A stretch of 64,000 nt of DNA from Glycomyces albidus (GCF_009451885.1 NZ_WIAO01000002.1:62001-126000); one strand, 5' to 3'; counted from the stretch's first letter, positions 27,953 to 37,230 are shown. Notes: generated from the sequence alone by a model not told the origin. Translations and numbers: made by a program.

Positions 27953-27982
27953 GACCGGCCACAAAGTACTGCGAATGCGCAA

Positions 27983-28022
27983 CCACGGGCACGCCCGGTC
28001 GTTAGACCCGGTGTGCCCGTGG
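27983..28022 (+). promoter_or_regulatory. Hairpin that would enclose a GTG start codon
   Basis: CCACGGGCAC (27983-27992) pairs perfectly with GTGCCCGTGG (28013-28022); inside it CCGG at 27995-27998 can pair with 28008-28011. The right arm contains the proposed start codon of the next gene. In RNA this could hide the start; in DNA it could be an operator. Confidence 0.45.
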
Positions 28023-28501
28023 CTTATGCAGAGGCGGAACCTCTGAAGGAAATCGGCGAGATCCCGCATCTCGCCGACTTCACATTTCGGAAGACCCTCG
28101 TGGACGTCGACTTCGGCGGCGTGCCCGTGCCGGGTCTCGACGCCGACTTCTACCGGCGCCCGGCCGGGGACCGGCTGCTCAGCGTCGGCGTGTACCGGTT
28201 CGGCGGGGCCGAGACCCACCGGGCCTGGGGCTGGGTCGGCGACGCGCACTGCTCGTGGCACGCCTACCGGGACCCCGGCACGGGCGGGTTCGACGGCCCC
28301 TTCGGAGGCTGCCCGCTGCTGCGGGTGCTCCTCGACGGCGACCGGGCCTGCGGGTTCGAGCTGGGCTCGGGCACGTCGGCCCGGCGGTACCTCGTGGATC
28401 CTGATCGAGTTGTGACGGGCGCGGTCACCGCGCGCCCGGTCGGAGCGGGCTCTGCCGATCCGGCCGCTCCCGGGCCGGGCTCAGTCGCCTTCCGCGGCTA
28501 G
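28013..28501 (+). CDS. Hypothetical protein
   Basis: About 162 residues, not recognised. It opens with VPVAYAEAEPLKEIGEIPHLADF and continues with a compact globular-looking sequence containing VDVDFGGVPVPGLDADFYRRP and VGVYRFGGAETHRAWGWVGDAHC. It has no signal peptide or membrane segment and two to three cysteines. The start is uncertain: GTG 28013 and GTG 28019 are both in frame and neither has a clear ribosome site; longer frames would read through the upstream repeat. Its last 21 nt overlap the convergent membrane protein gene. Confidence 0.5.
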   Translation: MPVAYAEAEPLKEIGEIPHLADFTFRKTLVDVDFGGVPVPGLDADFYRRPAGDRLLSVGVYRFGGAETHRAWGWVGDAHCSWHAYRDPGTGGFDGPFGGCPLLRVLLDGDRACGFELGSGTSARRYLVDPDRVVTGAVTARPVGAGSADPAAPGPGSVAFRG

Positions 28502-28867
28502 AGCCTTCGCCTGGGCGCTCTCCAGGCGCGCGGCCCGCCGCGTGTAGACGATCGCCGCGACCGTGATCGCCAGCCCCAGGAACAGGCCGCTGCCCGCGAA
28601 GAGGGCCGACGCCCCCGGTGTGAAGCCGAGGACCGCCACCGGCACCTGTACGACGGCGATCAGGCCCGCCAGCAGCCACTTGCTCCGGCCCCGCCCCCAC
28701 AGCAGCGCCGTCCAGATCGGCGCGACCACGATGGCGAGGGTCGCGATGTCGAGCGCCCAGTGGACGACGGGGTTGTGGACCCTGTCGTGCTGGAACGCCA
28801 TCGCCGGGCTCGACACCGCCAGGATCATGGCGGCGACGGTCGCCACGAAGGCGAGACGACGTGTCAT
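28481..28867 (-). CDS. Small membrane protein with signal-like N-terminus
   Basis: A 128-residue protein. The first 29 residues (basic MTRRL, hydrophobic core, SPAMA) look like a signal peptide, followed by about three membrane helices (WALDIATLAIVVAPIWTALL, WLLAGLIAVVQVPVAVLGF, SGLFLGLAITVAAIVYT). No family is recognised. ATG 28867 has a full AAGGAGG six bases upstream, so it is well expressed if transcribed. The 383-nt region 28868-29250 upstream contains the folD terminator but no further gene I can support. Confidence 0.72.
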   Translation of the reverse strand: MTRRLAFVATVAAMILAVSSPAMAFQHDRVHNPVVHWALDIATLAIVVAPIWTALLWGRGRSKWLLAGLIAVVQVPVAVLGFTPGASALFAGSGLFLGLAITVAAIVYTRRAARLESAQAKALAAEGD

Positions 28868-29196
28868 TCGGGACCTCCTTTGCATGGGAGGACTTAACGC
28901 TACGTGCGCTCGTCGCTCCTGTCTGTCGGGTATCCGCCACTTGGGCGATATTTCCCGAGGCCGGGGCGGGGGCCGGACCGGACGCGCCCACCACGCGCGG
29001 CGCCGCGATCCACTCGCAAGGCACCCGGCACGGCGGGAGCGGCCCCCGGCCGCGCGGATTGCGGAAGGCGAACCGGACGTCGGCTTCGAGCCGCGCCGGG
29101 CGACGGCGGACGTCCCCGACCGCGGGGCCGACCCGGCGAGCTGCCGAGCGGACCGCTAGCGCCGCCGGCACCGGCGGACCTGCCGTCCGGATACGC

Positions 29197-29233
29197 GAAC
29201 CGCCGGCCGCCCGTCTCGGGCCGCCGGCGGTTC
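29197..29233 (-). terminator. Hairpin downstream of folD
   Basis: An 11-bp perfect stem (29197-29207 with 29223-29233) encloses an inner CCCG/CGGG stem with a TCT loop, 18 nt after the folD stop. No T-run follows, as is common in this GC range. Confidence 0.6.
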
Positions 29234-29250
29234 ACCGTGCAGTGCAGCGG

Positions 29251-30099
29251 TTACGGATGCGTCTTCGAGAGCTCCGCCGCTTCGATCGTGTGGCGCAGCA
29301 GGAGCGCCGTCGTCACCGGGCCGACCCCGCCGGGAACCGGCGTCAAGCGCCCGGCCACCGCCGAGACCGCCGCGTAGTCGACGTCGCCGACCAGGCCGCC
29401 GTCGTCGGTCGGGTTGGTGCCCACGTCGATGACCGTCGCACCCGGCTTGACGAAGTCGGCGCCGATCATGCCCGCGCGGCCCACCGCCGCCACCAGGACG
29501 TCGGCCTCGCGGCAGACCGCCGCGAGGTCCTTCGTCCGCGAGTGGCACACGGTCACGGTCGCGGACTCGTTGAGCAGCAGCAGCGCCGCGGGCTTCCCGA
29601 CCACAGTGGATCGCCCGACGACCACGGCCCGCGCGCCCGAGAGCGTCAGGTCCTCGTGCTTGAGCAGCTCCAGGACCGCCGCGGCCGTCGCCGGAGCCCA
29701 CGTCCGCAGGCCCGCCGCGAGGCGGCCCAGGTTCGTCGCGTTCGCGCCGTCGATGTCCTTCAACGGGCTGATGTGCCCGCCGACCTCGGCCAGCGTCACC
29801 CCTTCGGGAAGCGGCGTCTGGCAGATGACCCCGTGCACGTCAGGGTCCGCCGACAGCTCCTGGAGCTTCGCGACGATCTCGTCGCGGCCCGGCGCGTCGA
29901 GCTGCTCGACCCGGCAGTCGACGCCCTCCTTCTCGGCGGCCTTCTTGATCGACCGCACGTACCAGGCCGTGCCCTCGTCGTCGGTCGGCACGACCACCGC
30001 GAGGGTCGGCGCGGTCCCGTCGGCCCGCAGCTTCGCCGCCGCCGCGGCCACCTCCGCGCGGATCTGCTTGGCGACCGCGCGCCCGTCGATGTCGCTCAT
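29251..30099 (-). CDS. folD: FolD-type methylenetetrahydrofolate dehydrogenase (divergent paralogue)
   Basis: A 282-residue enzyme of the FolD family, which oxidises 5,10-methylene-THF to methenyl-THF and hydrolyses the latter. The family motifs QTPLPEG, KDIDGAN, VVGRSTVVGKP, TVCHSRTKDL and PVPGGVGPVTTALLLRHT are present. The catalytic segment reads Y47-VRS-I51-KK: the lysine four residues after the tyrosine (Lys56 of human MTHFD1, needed for cyclohydrolase activity) is replaced by Ile, with Lys one position later. The usual VGDD before it reads VPTDD. The start overlaps the fchA stop as ATGA. This may be a specialised dehydrogenase that works with FchA. Confidence 0.85.
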   Translation of the reverse strand: MSDIDGRAVAKQIRAEVAAAAAKLRADGTAPTLAVVVPTDDEGTAWYVRSIKKAAEKEGVDCRVEQLDAPGRDEIVAKLQELSADPDVHGVICQTPLPEGVTLAEVGGHISPLKDIDGANATNLGRLAAGLRTWAPATAAAVLELLKHEDLTLSGARAVVVGRSTVVGKPAALLLLNESATVTVCHSRTKDLAAVCREADVLVAAVGRAGMIGADFVKPGATVIDVGTNPTDDGGLVGDVDYAAVSAVAGRLTPVPGGVGPVTTALLLRHTIEAAELSKTHP

Positions 30100-30719
30100 G
30101 CCCGGATCCGCTTCGCCACGGCCTGCATGATCGCCTCGGCCTGCACCTTCGCCTGGAGCGACTCGTTGAGCGCCTCCGCAAGCCGCTCGCGCTCGGCCGG
30201 GTCCTTGATCGACACCAGGTTGATGTCCACGTTCAGCGCCGCCGACTCCAGCGCCGACTTCGCCGCCGACGCCGCGACCGCGACATCCGACAGCACGTTC
30301 GGGTTCGAGCCCTCCAGGATCCGGCCCGACAGCTTGATCACCGCGGCCGCGACCTTCGCCACCGCGAGCGGCACCGCCGCCGCCTCGACCAGGCCCGCCT
30401 GGATCGCCGCGGTCCGCGCCGCCTTCTCCTCGTCCGAGGACTTCGGCAGCTTGTAGGCCGCGACCACGCCCGAGAACGCCTCCGCGTCGTCCTCCGCCAG
30501 CTGGAGCGCCTCCAGCCGCAGCCGCTCGGCCTCGGCCAGGACCTCCCGCATCACCGCCTCGTGCTCCGCGAACCTCGGCTTCCCGATCGTCAGGTTGCAC
30601 ACCATGGAGACCAGGGCCGCGCCCATGGCCGCGTTCACCCCCGCCGCGGCGCCCCCACCGGGCGCCGGCCGCTCCGACGCGAGGTCGGACAGCCACTCTT
30701 CAATCGTCGTCTTGCGCAC
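30096..30719 (-). CDS. fchA: Formimidoyltetrahydrofolate cyclodeaminase family protein
   Basis: A 207-residue protein of the FTCD C-terminal/FchA family, which releases ammonia from 5-formimino-THF to give 5,10-methenyl-THF. Family features include the N-terminal SERPAPGGGAAAGVNAAMGAALVSMV motif region, DDAEAFSGVVAAYKLPK and a C-terminal helical bundle. In clostridia FchA is coupled to FolD in purine and histidine degradation, and here the two genes overlap by 4 bases. No histidine or purine degradation genes are nearby. It is divergent from DAHP synthase. Confidence 0.88.
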   Translation of the reverse strand: MRKTTIEEWLSDLASERPAPGGGAAAGVNAAMGAALVSMVCNLTIGKPRFAEHEAVMREVLAEAERLRLEALQLAEDDAEAFSGVVAAYKLPKSSDEEKAARTAAIQAGLVEAAAVPLAVAKVAAAVIKLSGRILEGSNPNVLSDVAVAASAAKSALESAALNVDINLVSIKDPAERERLAEALNESLQAKVQAEAIMQAVAKRIRA

Positions 30720-30732
30720 CCGACCAGCCTAG

Positions 30733-32238
<1,506 letters not shown>

Positions 32239-32255
32239 CCCATAGAGTGGTGTGC

Positions 32256-33278
32256 ATGAGTGCACACGACGTGTTCCTGCTCGGCGGAGTCTTCCCCGGT
32301 ACCGCACCGGCCGAAGCACTCCGCCGAGTCGTCTCCTACGCGCGCCACGCGGAAGCATCAGGGCTCGACGGCGTCTGGACCGCCGAGCACCACTTCATCG
32401 AGTACGGCGCCAGCCCCTCCGCGACCCTCATGGCCGCCCACCTCCTCGCCGCCACCGAACGGATCCAGATCGGCACCGCCGTCGCCGTCCTCTCCAACCG
32501 CCACCCCGTGGCCCTCGGCGAGGAGGCCGCCACCCTCCACGCCCTCGCACCCGGCCGCTTCCGACTCGGCGTCGGCCGCGGCGGCCCCTGGATCGACCTC
32601 GACGTCTTCGGCTCCGGCCTCGACCGGTACGAGCACGGCTTCGACGAGGGCCTGCGCCTCCTCGCGCACTGGCTCTCCGGCGACACCGAGGTCGCCCACT
32701 CGGGCGAATTCTTCGACGTCCTCCCCGTCCGCGTCATGCCCCCCGGCACCGGCGCGCCCATCTGGGTCGCCGCCACCGGCGAAGGCACCGCCCGCCTCGC
32801 CGGACGACTCGGCCTCCCGCTCCTGCTCGGCATGCACGCCCCCGACGAGGACCACCTCGCCCTCCTCCGCGCCTGGCGCACCGAAGCCGAGGCCGCCGGC
32901 CACGACCCCGACACGGCCGAGCACGTCTCGACCCACCTCGCCCAGATCGCCGACACGCCCGCCCAGACCGACCGGCTCCGCGCGTCCCTCACCGAACTGC
33001 TCACCCGCGGCGTCGGCCAGTACGTGTCCCTCAAGCCCGGCCGCGCCCAGCGCGACCACGGCGCCTACGTCGGCTGGATGACCGAGCGCCACGCCGTCGG
33101 ACCCGCATCGCACGTGGCCGAACGCCTCGCGGCCTCAGCGGAGAAGACCGGCGTCGCCCGCCAGCTCCTCCTCGTCGAGGGTCTCGGCGACCCCGAAGCC
33201 GTGCGCGACAACATCGCCGCGCTCGGCGCGGCCCTCAATACGGCCGGTACTGGGGCGCCGGCGCCGGCATCCCCTTGA
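32256..33278 (+). CDS. LLM-class (luciferase-like) flavin or F420-dependent oxidoreductase
   Basis: TIM-barrel monooxygenase-like protein of 340 residues. The N-terminal ARHAEASGLDGVWTAEHHFIEYGASPS and the TAVAVLSNRHPVALGEEAATL segment are characteristic, and APGRFRLGVGRGGPW is the flavin-phosphate region. Many actinobacterial members use F420, but the cofactor cannot be decided here. ATG 32256 has TAGAGT ending seven bases upstream and no ribosome site. Its last 44 bases overlap the convergent membrane protein gene. Confidence 0.87.
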   Translation: MSAHDVFLLGGVFPGTAPAEALRRVVSYARHAEASGLDGVWTAEHHFIEYGASPSATLMAAHLLAATERIQIGTAVAVLSNRHPVALGEEAATLHALAPGRFRLGVGRGGPWIDLDVFGSGLDRYEHGFDEGLRLLAHWLSGDTEVAHSGEFFDVLPVRVMPPGTGAPIWVAATGEGTARLAGRLGLPLLLGMHAPDEDHLALLRAWRTEAEAAGHDPDTAEHVSTHLAQIADTPAQTDRLRASLTELLTRGVGQYVSLKPGRAQRDHGAYVGWMTERHAVGPASHVAERLAASAEKTGVARQLLLVEGLGDPEAVRDNIAALGAALNTAGTGAPAPASP

Positions 33279-33810
33279 GCGGGTCGCGGCCGCGCTGGCG
33301 GAACCACTGGTTCGCCGAGCCCGTGAACAGGCACAGGAGCGTCACCAGCGGCATCGACAGGCCCAGCAGCGTCCAGATCAGCCGCGACCCGTCCACCGCC
33401 GCGCCGGCCTCGTCCTCGGTCCGGAACCCGGCGTAGAGGCCGAAGAAGCCGATCACGATGGACGCCAGCATGATCAGGATCGTGACGACCTGCGCCCAGC
33501 GCCGGCCGGCCCCGATCTTGACCGCGAGGATCCCGTAGAGGACCACGACCGCGATCGTGGCGACGATGACGACGGTGACGAGCGCGGCGAGGTCCTCGAT
33601 GCCCCCGGTGAGGTCCTGGTCGAACGCGAAGTCGGAGAAATCCACCGACGTCCAGAACAGCCCGACCAGTCCCGTCCCGGCCCCGCAGCAGATCAGGAAC
33701 GAGAACTGGAGCCACAGCATCACCTGCGCGGCGGTGACGGTGCCGGGCTTGCGGAGCAGCAGATCAGGAGGCAACGGCGTCGAGGGCGGCGTGGCAGGCG
33801 GCGTGTACAT
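33235..33810 (-). CDS. Four-helix membrane protein, paralogue 1 of 3
   Basis: A 191-residue protein with a Pro/Thr-rich cytosolic N-terminus and four membrane helices. It shares with the next two genes the first-helix signature PGTVTAAQVMLWLQF and a WF dipeptide after the last helix (SANQWFRQRG). No function is known. ATG 33810 has GGAGGA seven bases upstream. It is the last of three same-strand paralogues and overlaps the LLM gene by 44 bases at its 3' end. Confidence 0.72.
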   Translation of the reverse strand: MYTPPATPPSTPLPPDLLLRKPGTVTAAQVMLWLQFSFLICCGAGTGLVGLFWTSVDFSDFAFDQDLTGGIEDLAALVTVVIVATIAVVVLYGILAVKIGAGRRWAQVVTILIMLASIVIGFFGLYAGFRTEDEAGAAVDGSRLIWTLLGLSMPLVTLLCLFTGSANQWFRQRGRDPLKGMPAPAPQYRPY

Positions 33811-33908
33811 GGGCGGGTCCTCCGGGTGGGCGGTCACCAAAGTCTAAGGCTCGCGAGCGAACGGCTCATGACCGGCGAAACCACGGCCAGCCGGGTTGGT
33901 ATCGCGCA

Positions 33909-34520
33909 CTACGGTCTCCGCTCGTCCAGGTACGACTCGCATTCGCGAAACCACTGCTCCGTCGGTTCGACGTGGGTGCACATCCAGGCGAACGACTGGA
34001 GTAGGACCGAGGGCAGCGCCGAGACGACGGCGAGTCTGATTCCGCCGTGTTCGTTCACCCACATCAGCAGAGCACCGGCAACGGCGAGAGCGATGAGGAC
34101 CGCCAGTCCGGCGCCGACCCAGGTCCGGCTTCGGCGGTCGCCGTTGCCGAGTCTCATGATGGTGACGACCGCATAGGCGGCGGCACCGATCGGCACGATC
34201 GCCATTGCGATCCAGAGCCATGAATCTCCTCCGCCGACGACGGGCAGGAAATAAACGACGGCCGCCATGAAAGCGGGCCACCAGAAGAACACAGGCAGTA
34301 TGCCGCAGCAGACGAGCGCCACCGCTTGGAGGCCGACGAACACCTGGGCGGCGATTAGAGTGCCGGGTCTGTCGGGGACCATGAGGGGACGGCCATGATC
34401 GTGCCTTCGTTTCGTGGAAATTCGGTCGAGGATGGGGGAAGAAGCCGGCGGTTCGGGACCCAGGGCGGCCTCCTTCGGCTCGGCGTCGGGTTCCACTGGG
34501 TCCGGTGAAGGCATCGTCAT
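33909..34520 (-). CDS. Four-helix membrane protein, paralogue 2 of 3
   Basis: About 203 residues: a long acidic N-terminus, then PGTLIAAQVFVGLQAVALVC and three further helices ending in PTEQWFRECESYLDERRP. The middle loops differ from its neighbours. ATG 34520 overlaps the stop of paralogue 3 (TGA within TCAT on the plus strand), so the pair is translationally coupled; ATG 34514 is an alternative. Its base composition is less GC-rich than the window average, as is that of paralogue 3, hinting at recent acquisition. Confidence 0.68.
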   Translation of the reverse strand: MTMPSPDPVEPDAEPKEAALGPEPPASSPILDRISTKRRHDHGRPLMVPDRPGTLIAAQVFVGLQAVALVCCGILPVFFWWPAFMAAVVYFLPVVGGGDSWLWIAMAIVPIGAAAYAVVTIMRLGNGDRRSRTWVGAGLAVLIALAVAGALLMWVNEHGGIRLAVVSALPSVLLQSFAWMCTHVEPTEQWFRECESYLDERRP

Positions 34521-35038
34521 TTCTTCCCCGCTGTCCAGCCCGCGCCGGGAGCGTCTTCCGATGGGGCGTCGGGATTCGCGAACCAGGCTTTCGCTGAGGG
34601 AGTGCACAGGCAGACGGCTATGGCCCCTTCGTAGCCGACGGCGAGGATCGGCTGGACGAAGTCGAGTGGCGCGATGAGGGCGATGAACCCGAGCGCGATC
34701 CAAACGGAGTTGAATACGAGCGTTGCGGTCCTCGCCCAGCGGCGGCCTCGGAGCAGCTTGACGGCGAGGACGCCGACCAAGGTCAGTACTGCTGCAGTGA
34801 TGAGCAGGGCACCGAGGCTCGCGATCAGCATGGCAGTCCCCTCGTCCTCCGTGATCGGGCCGCTTTCGACATCGGCCATGCGGAGAAGCGTGACGACTGC
34901 GATCGCGGCGAGCATGCAGGGAACAACGGCGAAGTGCAGCCACATGAGCACCTGTGCGGCGATGACCGTGCCGGGTACGAGCTGCCTGGCGGGTGCGGGG
35001 ATCGGGGCGGGATTCGGGGTGGGGGGTGAGGGTTCCAT
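34517..35038 (-). CDS. Four-helix membrane protein, paralogue 3 of 3
   Basis: A 173-residue protein, first gene of the three. After a Pro-rich tail comes PGTVIAAQVLMWLHFAVVPC, a conserved LVGVLAVKLLRGRRWARTATL (compare LYGILAVKIGAGRRWAQVVTI in paralogue 1), and KAWFANPDAP after the last helix. ATG 35038 has GGAGC upstream. Two copies of a 14-bp palindrome lie 24-53 nt before the start, so the operon is probably under a repressor. Function unknown. Confidence 0.7.
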   Translation of the reverse strand: MEPSPPTPNPAPIPAPARQLVPGTVIAAQVLMWLHFAVVPCMLAAIAVVTLLRMADVESGPITEDEGTAMLIASLGALLITAAVLTLVGVLAVKLLRGRRWARTATLVFNSVWIALGFIALIAPLDFVQPILAVGYEGAIAVCLCTPSAKAWFANPDAPSEDAPGAGWTAGKK

Positions 35039-35061
35039 GGGGCTCCGTTCATGGGAGCTAG

Positions 35062-35091
35062 TTGAACATGTTCAAGATTGAACATGTTCAA
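35062..35091 (-). promoter_or_regulatory. Doubled 14-bp palindromic operator
   Basis: TTGAACATGTTCAA occurs exactly at 35062-35075 and again at 35078-35091, a 16-bp centre-to-centre distance, directly upstream of the three-paralogue operon. Such spacing places two dimers one and a half helical turns apart. The responsible regulator is not encoded next to it. Confidence 0.75.
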
Positions 35092-35160
35092 CTTAGCTTG
35101 CATCGCCCCCGGACGGGAAGAGCGGATCCGTGTGAGCTGCGTCCGTTTCCGGTGCGCCAA

Positions 35161-35193
35161 CGAAAAACGGCCACGCGTATGGGCGGGGCCGTT
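35161..35193 (-). terminator. Rho-independent terminator of the TIGR01777 gene
   Basis: On the minus strand AACGGCC pairs with GGCCGTT and is followed by a run of five T, 16 nt after the stop codon at 35209. This is one of the few terminators here with a T-run. Confidence 0.75.
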
Positions 35194-35208
35194 CAGGTGG
35201 TGAAAGGG

Positions 35209-36102
35209 TCAGTCGCGGAGGGCGTACCTCAGGGCCTCGAACACCGTCTCGTCCTGGTACTGGAAGTCGTTGGCCTGCAGTACTCCCGGCTTGATCCTGG
35301 CGCCGCGCAGCATCTCGATCGCGGCCTCGCCCGCGACGATCTTGACCGCCCAACCCGGGATGACCCAGGGCGTGGGGCGGTGGACCACCGCCCCCAGGGC
35401 CTTGGTGAACTCGCGGTTCGTCGCCGGCGTGGGGCCGACCATGTTGACCGGGCCGCGCACTGATCCGTCCTCGATCGCGGTCACGGCCGCGCTCACCCAG
35501 TCCCGCAAGGAGATCCACGGCATGTACTGCCTGCCGCTGCCGAAGCGCCCGCCGAGGAAGCACTTCCAGGCCGGCACGAACCGGTCGAGCAGGACGCTCT
35601 CGGGCCCCAGCACGTGGCCGGTCCGCAGCTTGACGACGCGTGCGCCCGACTCCTCCGCTGCGGCGGTCGCCGACTCCCACTTCAGGCAGAGCCGCCCGAG
35701 GAAGTCGGCCGCGGCCGGGGTGGACTCGTCCACTTCGACGTCGGCGCGGTCGCCGTACCAGCCGGCCGCGGACGCGTTCACCATCACCGGGACCTTCGCC
35801 GCCGCCACCGCCTCGGCCAGGACCTCGGTCGGGACCACCCGGCTGGTCTCGATGCGCTGCTTGTACGCGGCGTTCCAGCGCCGACCGCCTACGTTCACCC
35901 CGCACAGGTTGACGACCGCGTCGACGCCGTCGAGGATCTGCGGGTCGAGGGCCCCTTTGTAGGGGTCCCAGACGATCTCGTTCTCCTCGTCGGGGCGGTG
36001 GCGCACCAGCCGCACGAGGTCGTGGCCTTCGCCCAGTCCTTCAAGGGCCTCCATCAGGGGCTTGCCGAGATAGCCGCTCGACCCGGCGATGACGATCCGC
36101 AT
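35209..36102 (-). CDS. TIGR01777 family NAD(P)-binding epimerase-like protein
   Basis: A 297-residue SDR-type protein (human SDR39U1 relatives). The nucleotide-binding motif is MRIVIAGSSGYLGKPLMEAL, NASAAGWYGDR replaces the usual YxxxK region as in the family, PWISLRDWVSA lies in the middle, and a DUF1731-like C-terminal segment (HRPTPWVIPGWAVKIVAGEAAIEML) closes it. The biochemical role of this family is not established. It ends with a terminator and is followed upstream by the Rrf2 regulator gene after 9 nt, so the two may be cotranscribed. Confidence 0.88.
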   Translation of the reverse strand: MRIVIAGSSGYLGKPLMEALEGLGEGHDLVRLVRHRPDEENEIVWDPYKGALDPQILDGVDAVVNLCGVNVGGRRWNAAYKQRIETSRVVPTEVLAEAVAAAKVPVMVNASAAGWYGDRADVEVDESTPAAADFLGRLCLKWESATAAAEESGARVVKLRTGHVLGPESVLLDRFVPAWKCFLGGRFGSGRQYMPWISLRDWVSAAVTAIEDGSVRGPVNMVGPTPATNREFTKALGAVVHRPTPWVIPGWAVKIVAGEAAIEMLRGARIKPGVLQANDFQYQDETVFEALRYALRD

Positions 36103-36111
36103 ACGGACAGC

Positions 36112-36615
36112 CTATGGCCTCGGTTCGCGGTACCAGTCTTGAACCTGGGCGCGCAGACCGGGGGCCTGGAGTTCGGCGTTCTGCTGGATCGCGGCGAGGG
36201 TCTGCGCCGCGAGGGCCCGCCGCCATTCGAGTTCGGCGGTGCGCATCGCGGTGTCGATCGCGCACGGGGCGCGGAACACCGACGCGGGTTCGTCGGCCCA
36301 GACGCCGTGCTGCCGGATCTCGGCGCACTGGAACGCCTCCTCGGGGCCCTCGATCGCGGTGAGGACGTCCATGAGGGTGATGTCCCGCAGGCGCCTCGCG
36401 AGCCGGAAGCCGCCCTTCTTGCCCGCGGTGGAGGTGAGGATGCCGGCCTTGACGAGCGGTTGGAGCTGCTTGTTGAGATAGGCCGGCGGCAGGCCGTAGC
36501 CGGCCGCGAGCCTGGCGGTGGAGACGGGCTCGGCCGTCTCCGGGTCGCCCATGCCCATCCAGTCGAGCAGCAGGCAGCAGTGCGCGGCCCATTCGACGCC
36601 TTCGCTGATTCGCAT
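36112..36615 (-). CDS. Rrf2-family transcriptional regulator
   Basis: A 167-residue winged-helix regulator. The N-terminal MRISEGVEWAAHCCLLLDWM, the recognition region YGLPPAYLNKQLQPLVKAGILTS and the wing GKKGGFRLARRLRDITLMDVLTAIEG are typical. Cysteines occur at FQCAEI and RAPCAID, but the three-Cys iron-sulfur spacing of IscR/NsrR is not evident, so a thiol or other ligand sensor is possible. ATG 36615 is used; GTG 36621 is an alternative. It is divergent from a cupin gene whose promoter carries twin palindromes and is the obvious candidate repressor. Confidence 0.85.
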   Translation of the reverse strand: MRISEGVEWAAHCCLLLDWMGMGDPETAEPVSTARLAAGYGLPPAYLNKQLQPLVKAGILTSTAGKKGGFRLARRLRDITLMDVLTAIEGPEEAFQCAEIRQHGVWADEPASVFRAPCAIDTAMRTAELEWRRALAAQTLAAIQQNAELQAPGLRAQVQDWYREPRP

Positions 36616-36669
36616 AACCACGATGATAGCCGTCCGGGTTCCCTTTGGATGTGCTGTGGAGCACGGTCA

Positions 36670-36706
36670 TTGACATCCGTTATCTAGATAAGTAATATCT
36701 AGATAT
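36670..36706 (+). promoter_or_regulatory. Cupin gene promoter covered by twin palindromes
   Basis: TTGACA (36670-36675) and TAATAT (36693-36698) are separated by exactly 17 bases. Two perfect 12-bp palindromes, TTATCTAGATAA (36680-36691) and ATATCTAGATAT (36695-36706), fill the spacer and overlap the -10 box and probable start point. A protein bound here would block RNA polymerase. Confidence 0.85.
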
Positions 36707-36744
36707 GAGTTCCGGCAGGGGCCGGAACCGCGACTGGAGGCCCA

Positions 36745-37230
36745 ATGAGCACCATCCTGAAGCCCGTCATCGCCCGCGCCGCCGCCGCCGAGCGCCTCGC
36801 CCACGCGCAGCGCTCGGTCATGACCCTGCTCGCCGACTCCTCCGCGACCGGCGGCGCCCTCTCGGTGACCCGCTCGACCTTCCCCGACGGCGGCGACGGC
36901 GCGCCCTCGCACTTCCACACGAAGACCAGCGAGTCCGTGTTCGTCATCGAAGGCCGGCTCCAGGTCCTCACCGGCGACGAGGTGATCGTCCTCGAAGCGG
37001 GGGACTTCGTCTCGATCCCGGCGGGCCTGCCGCACGCATTCGGGGCCGCCCGCGGCTTCGACGCCGACGTGCTCGCGGTCTTCACCCCCGCGGCCGACCG
37101 GTTCGACTACTACCGCCTGCTCGAACGCGTCGCGGCCGGCGAGGCCGACCCGGCCGAGATCCCCGCCTCGGGGGAGCGGTACGACAACCACTACGTCGCC
37201 AGCGAGGCGTGGCAGCGCGCCCGCGCGTAG
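36745..37230 (+). CDS. Cupin domain protein
   Basis: A 161-residue single-domain cupin. Motif 1 is SHFHTKTSESVFVIEG, with the two His and one Glu metal ligands, and motif 2 is GDFVSIPAGLPHAF, with the third His. The fold suits a quercetinase- or pirin-like dioxygenase or an isomerase; the substrate is unknown. GGAGG lies 7 nt before ATG 36745. The strong, tightly covered promoter and the divergent Rrf2 gene point to an inducible response, perhaps to electrophiles or redox stress. Confidence 0.88.
   Translation: MSTILKPVIARAAAAERLAHAQRSVMTLLADSSATGGALSVTRSTFPDGGDGAPSHFHTKTSESVFVIEGRLQVLTGDEVIVLEAGDFVSIPAGLPHAFGAARGFDADVLAVFTPAADRFDYYRLLERVAAGEADPAEIPASGERYDNHYVASEAWQRARA

Noticed and set aside
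35062-35091. LexA (SOS) box
   Set aside because: The repeat TTGAAC-AT-GTTCAA has a 2-nt centre and TTGAAC arms, whereas actinobacterial LexA sites have CGAAC arms with a 4-nt centre.
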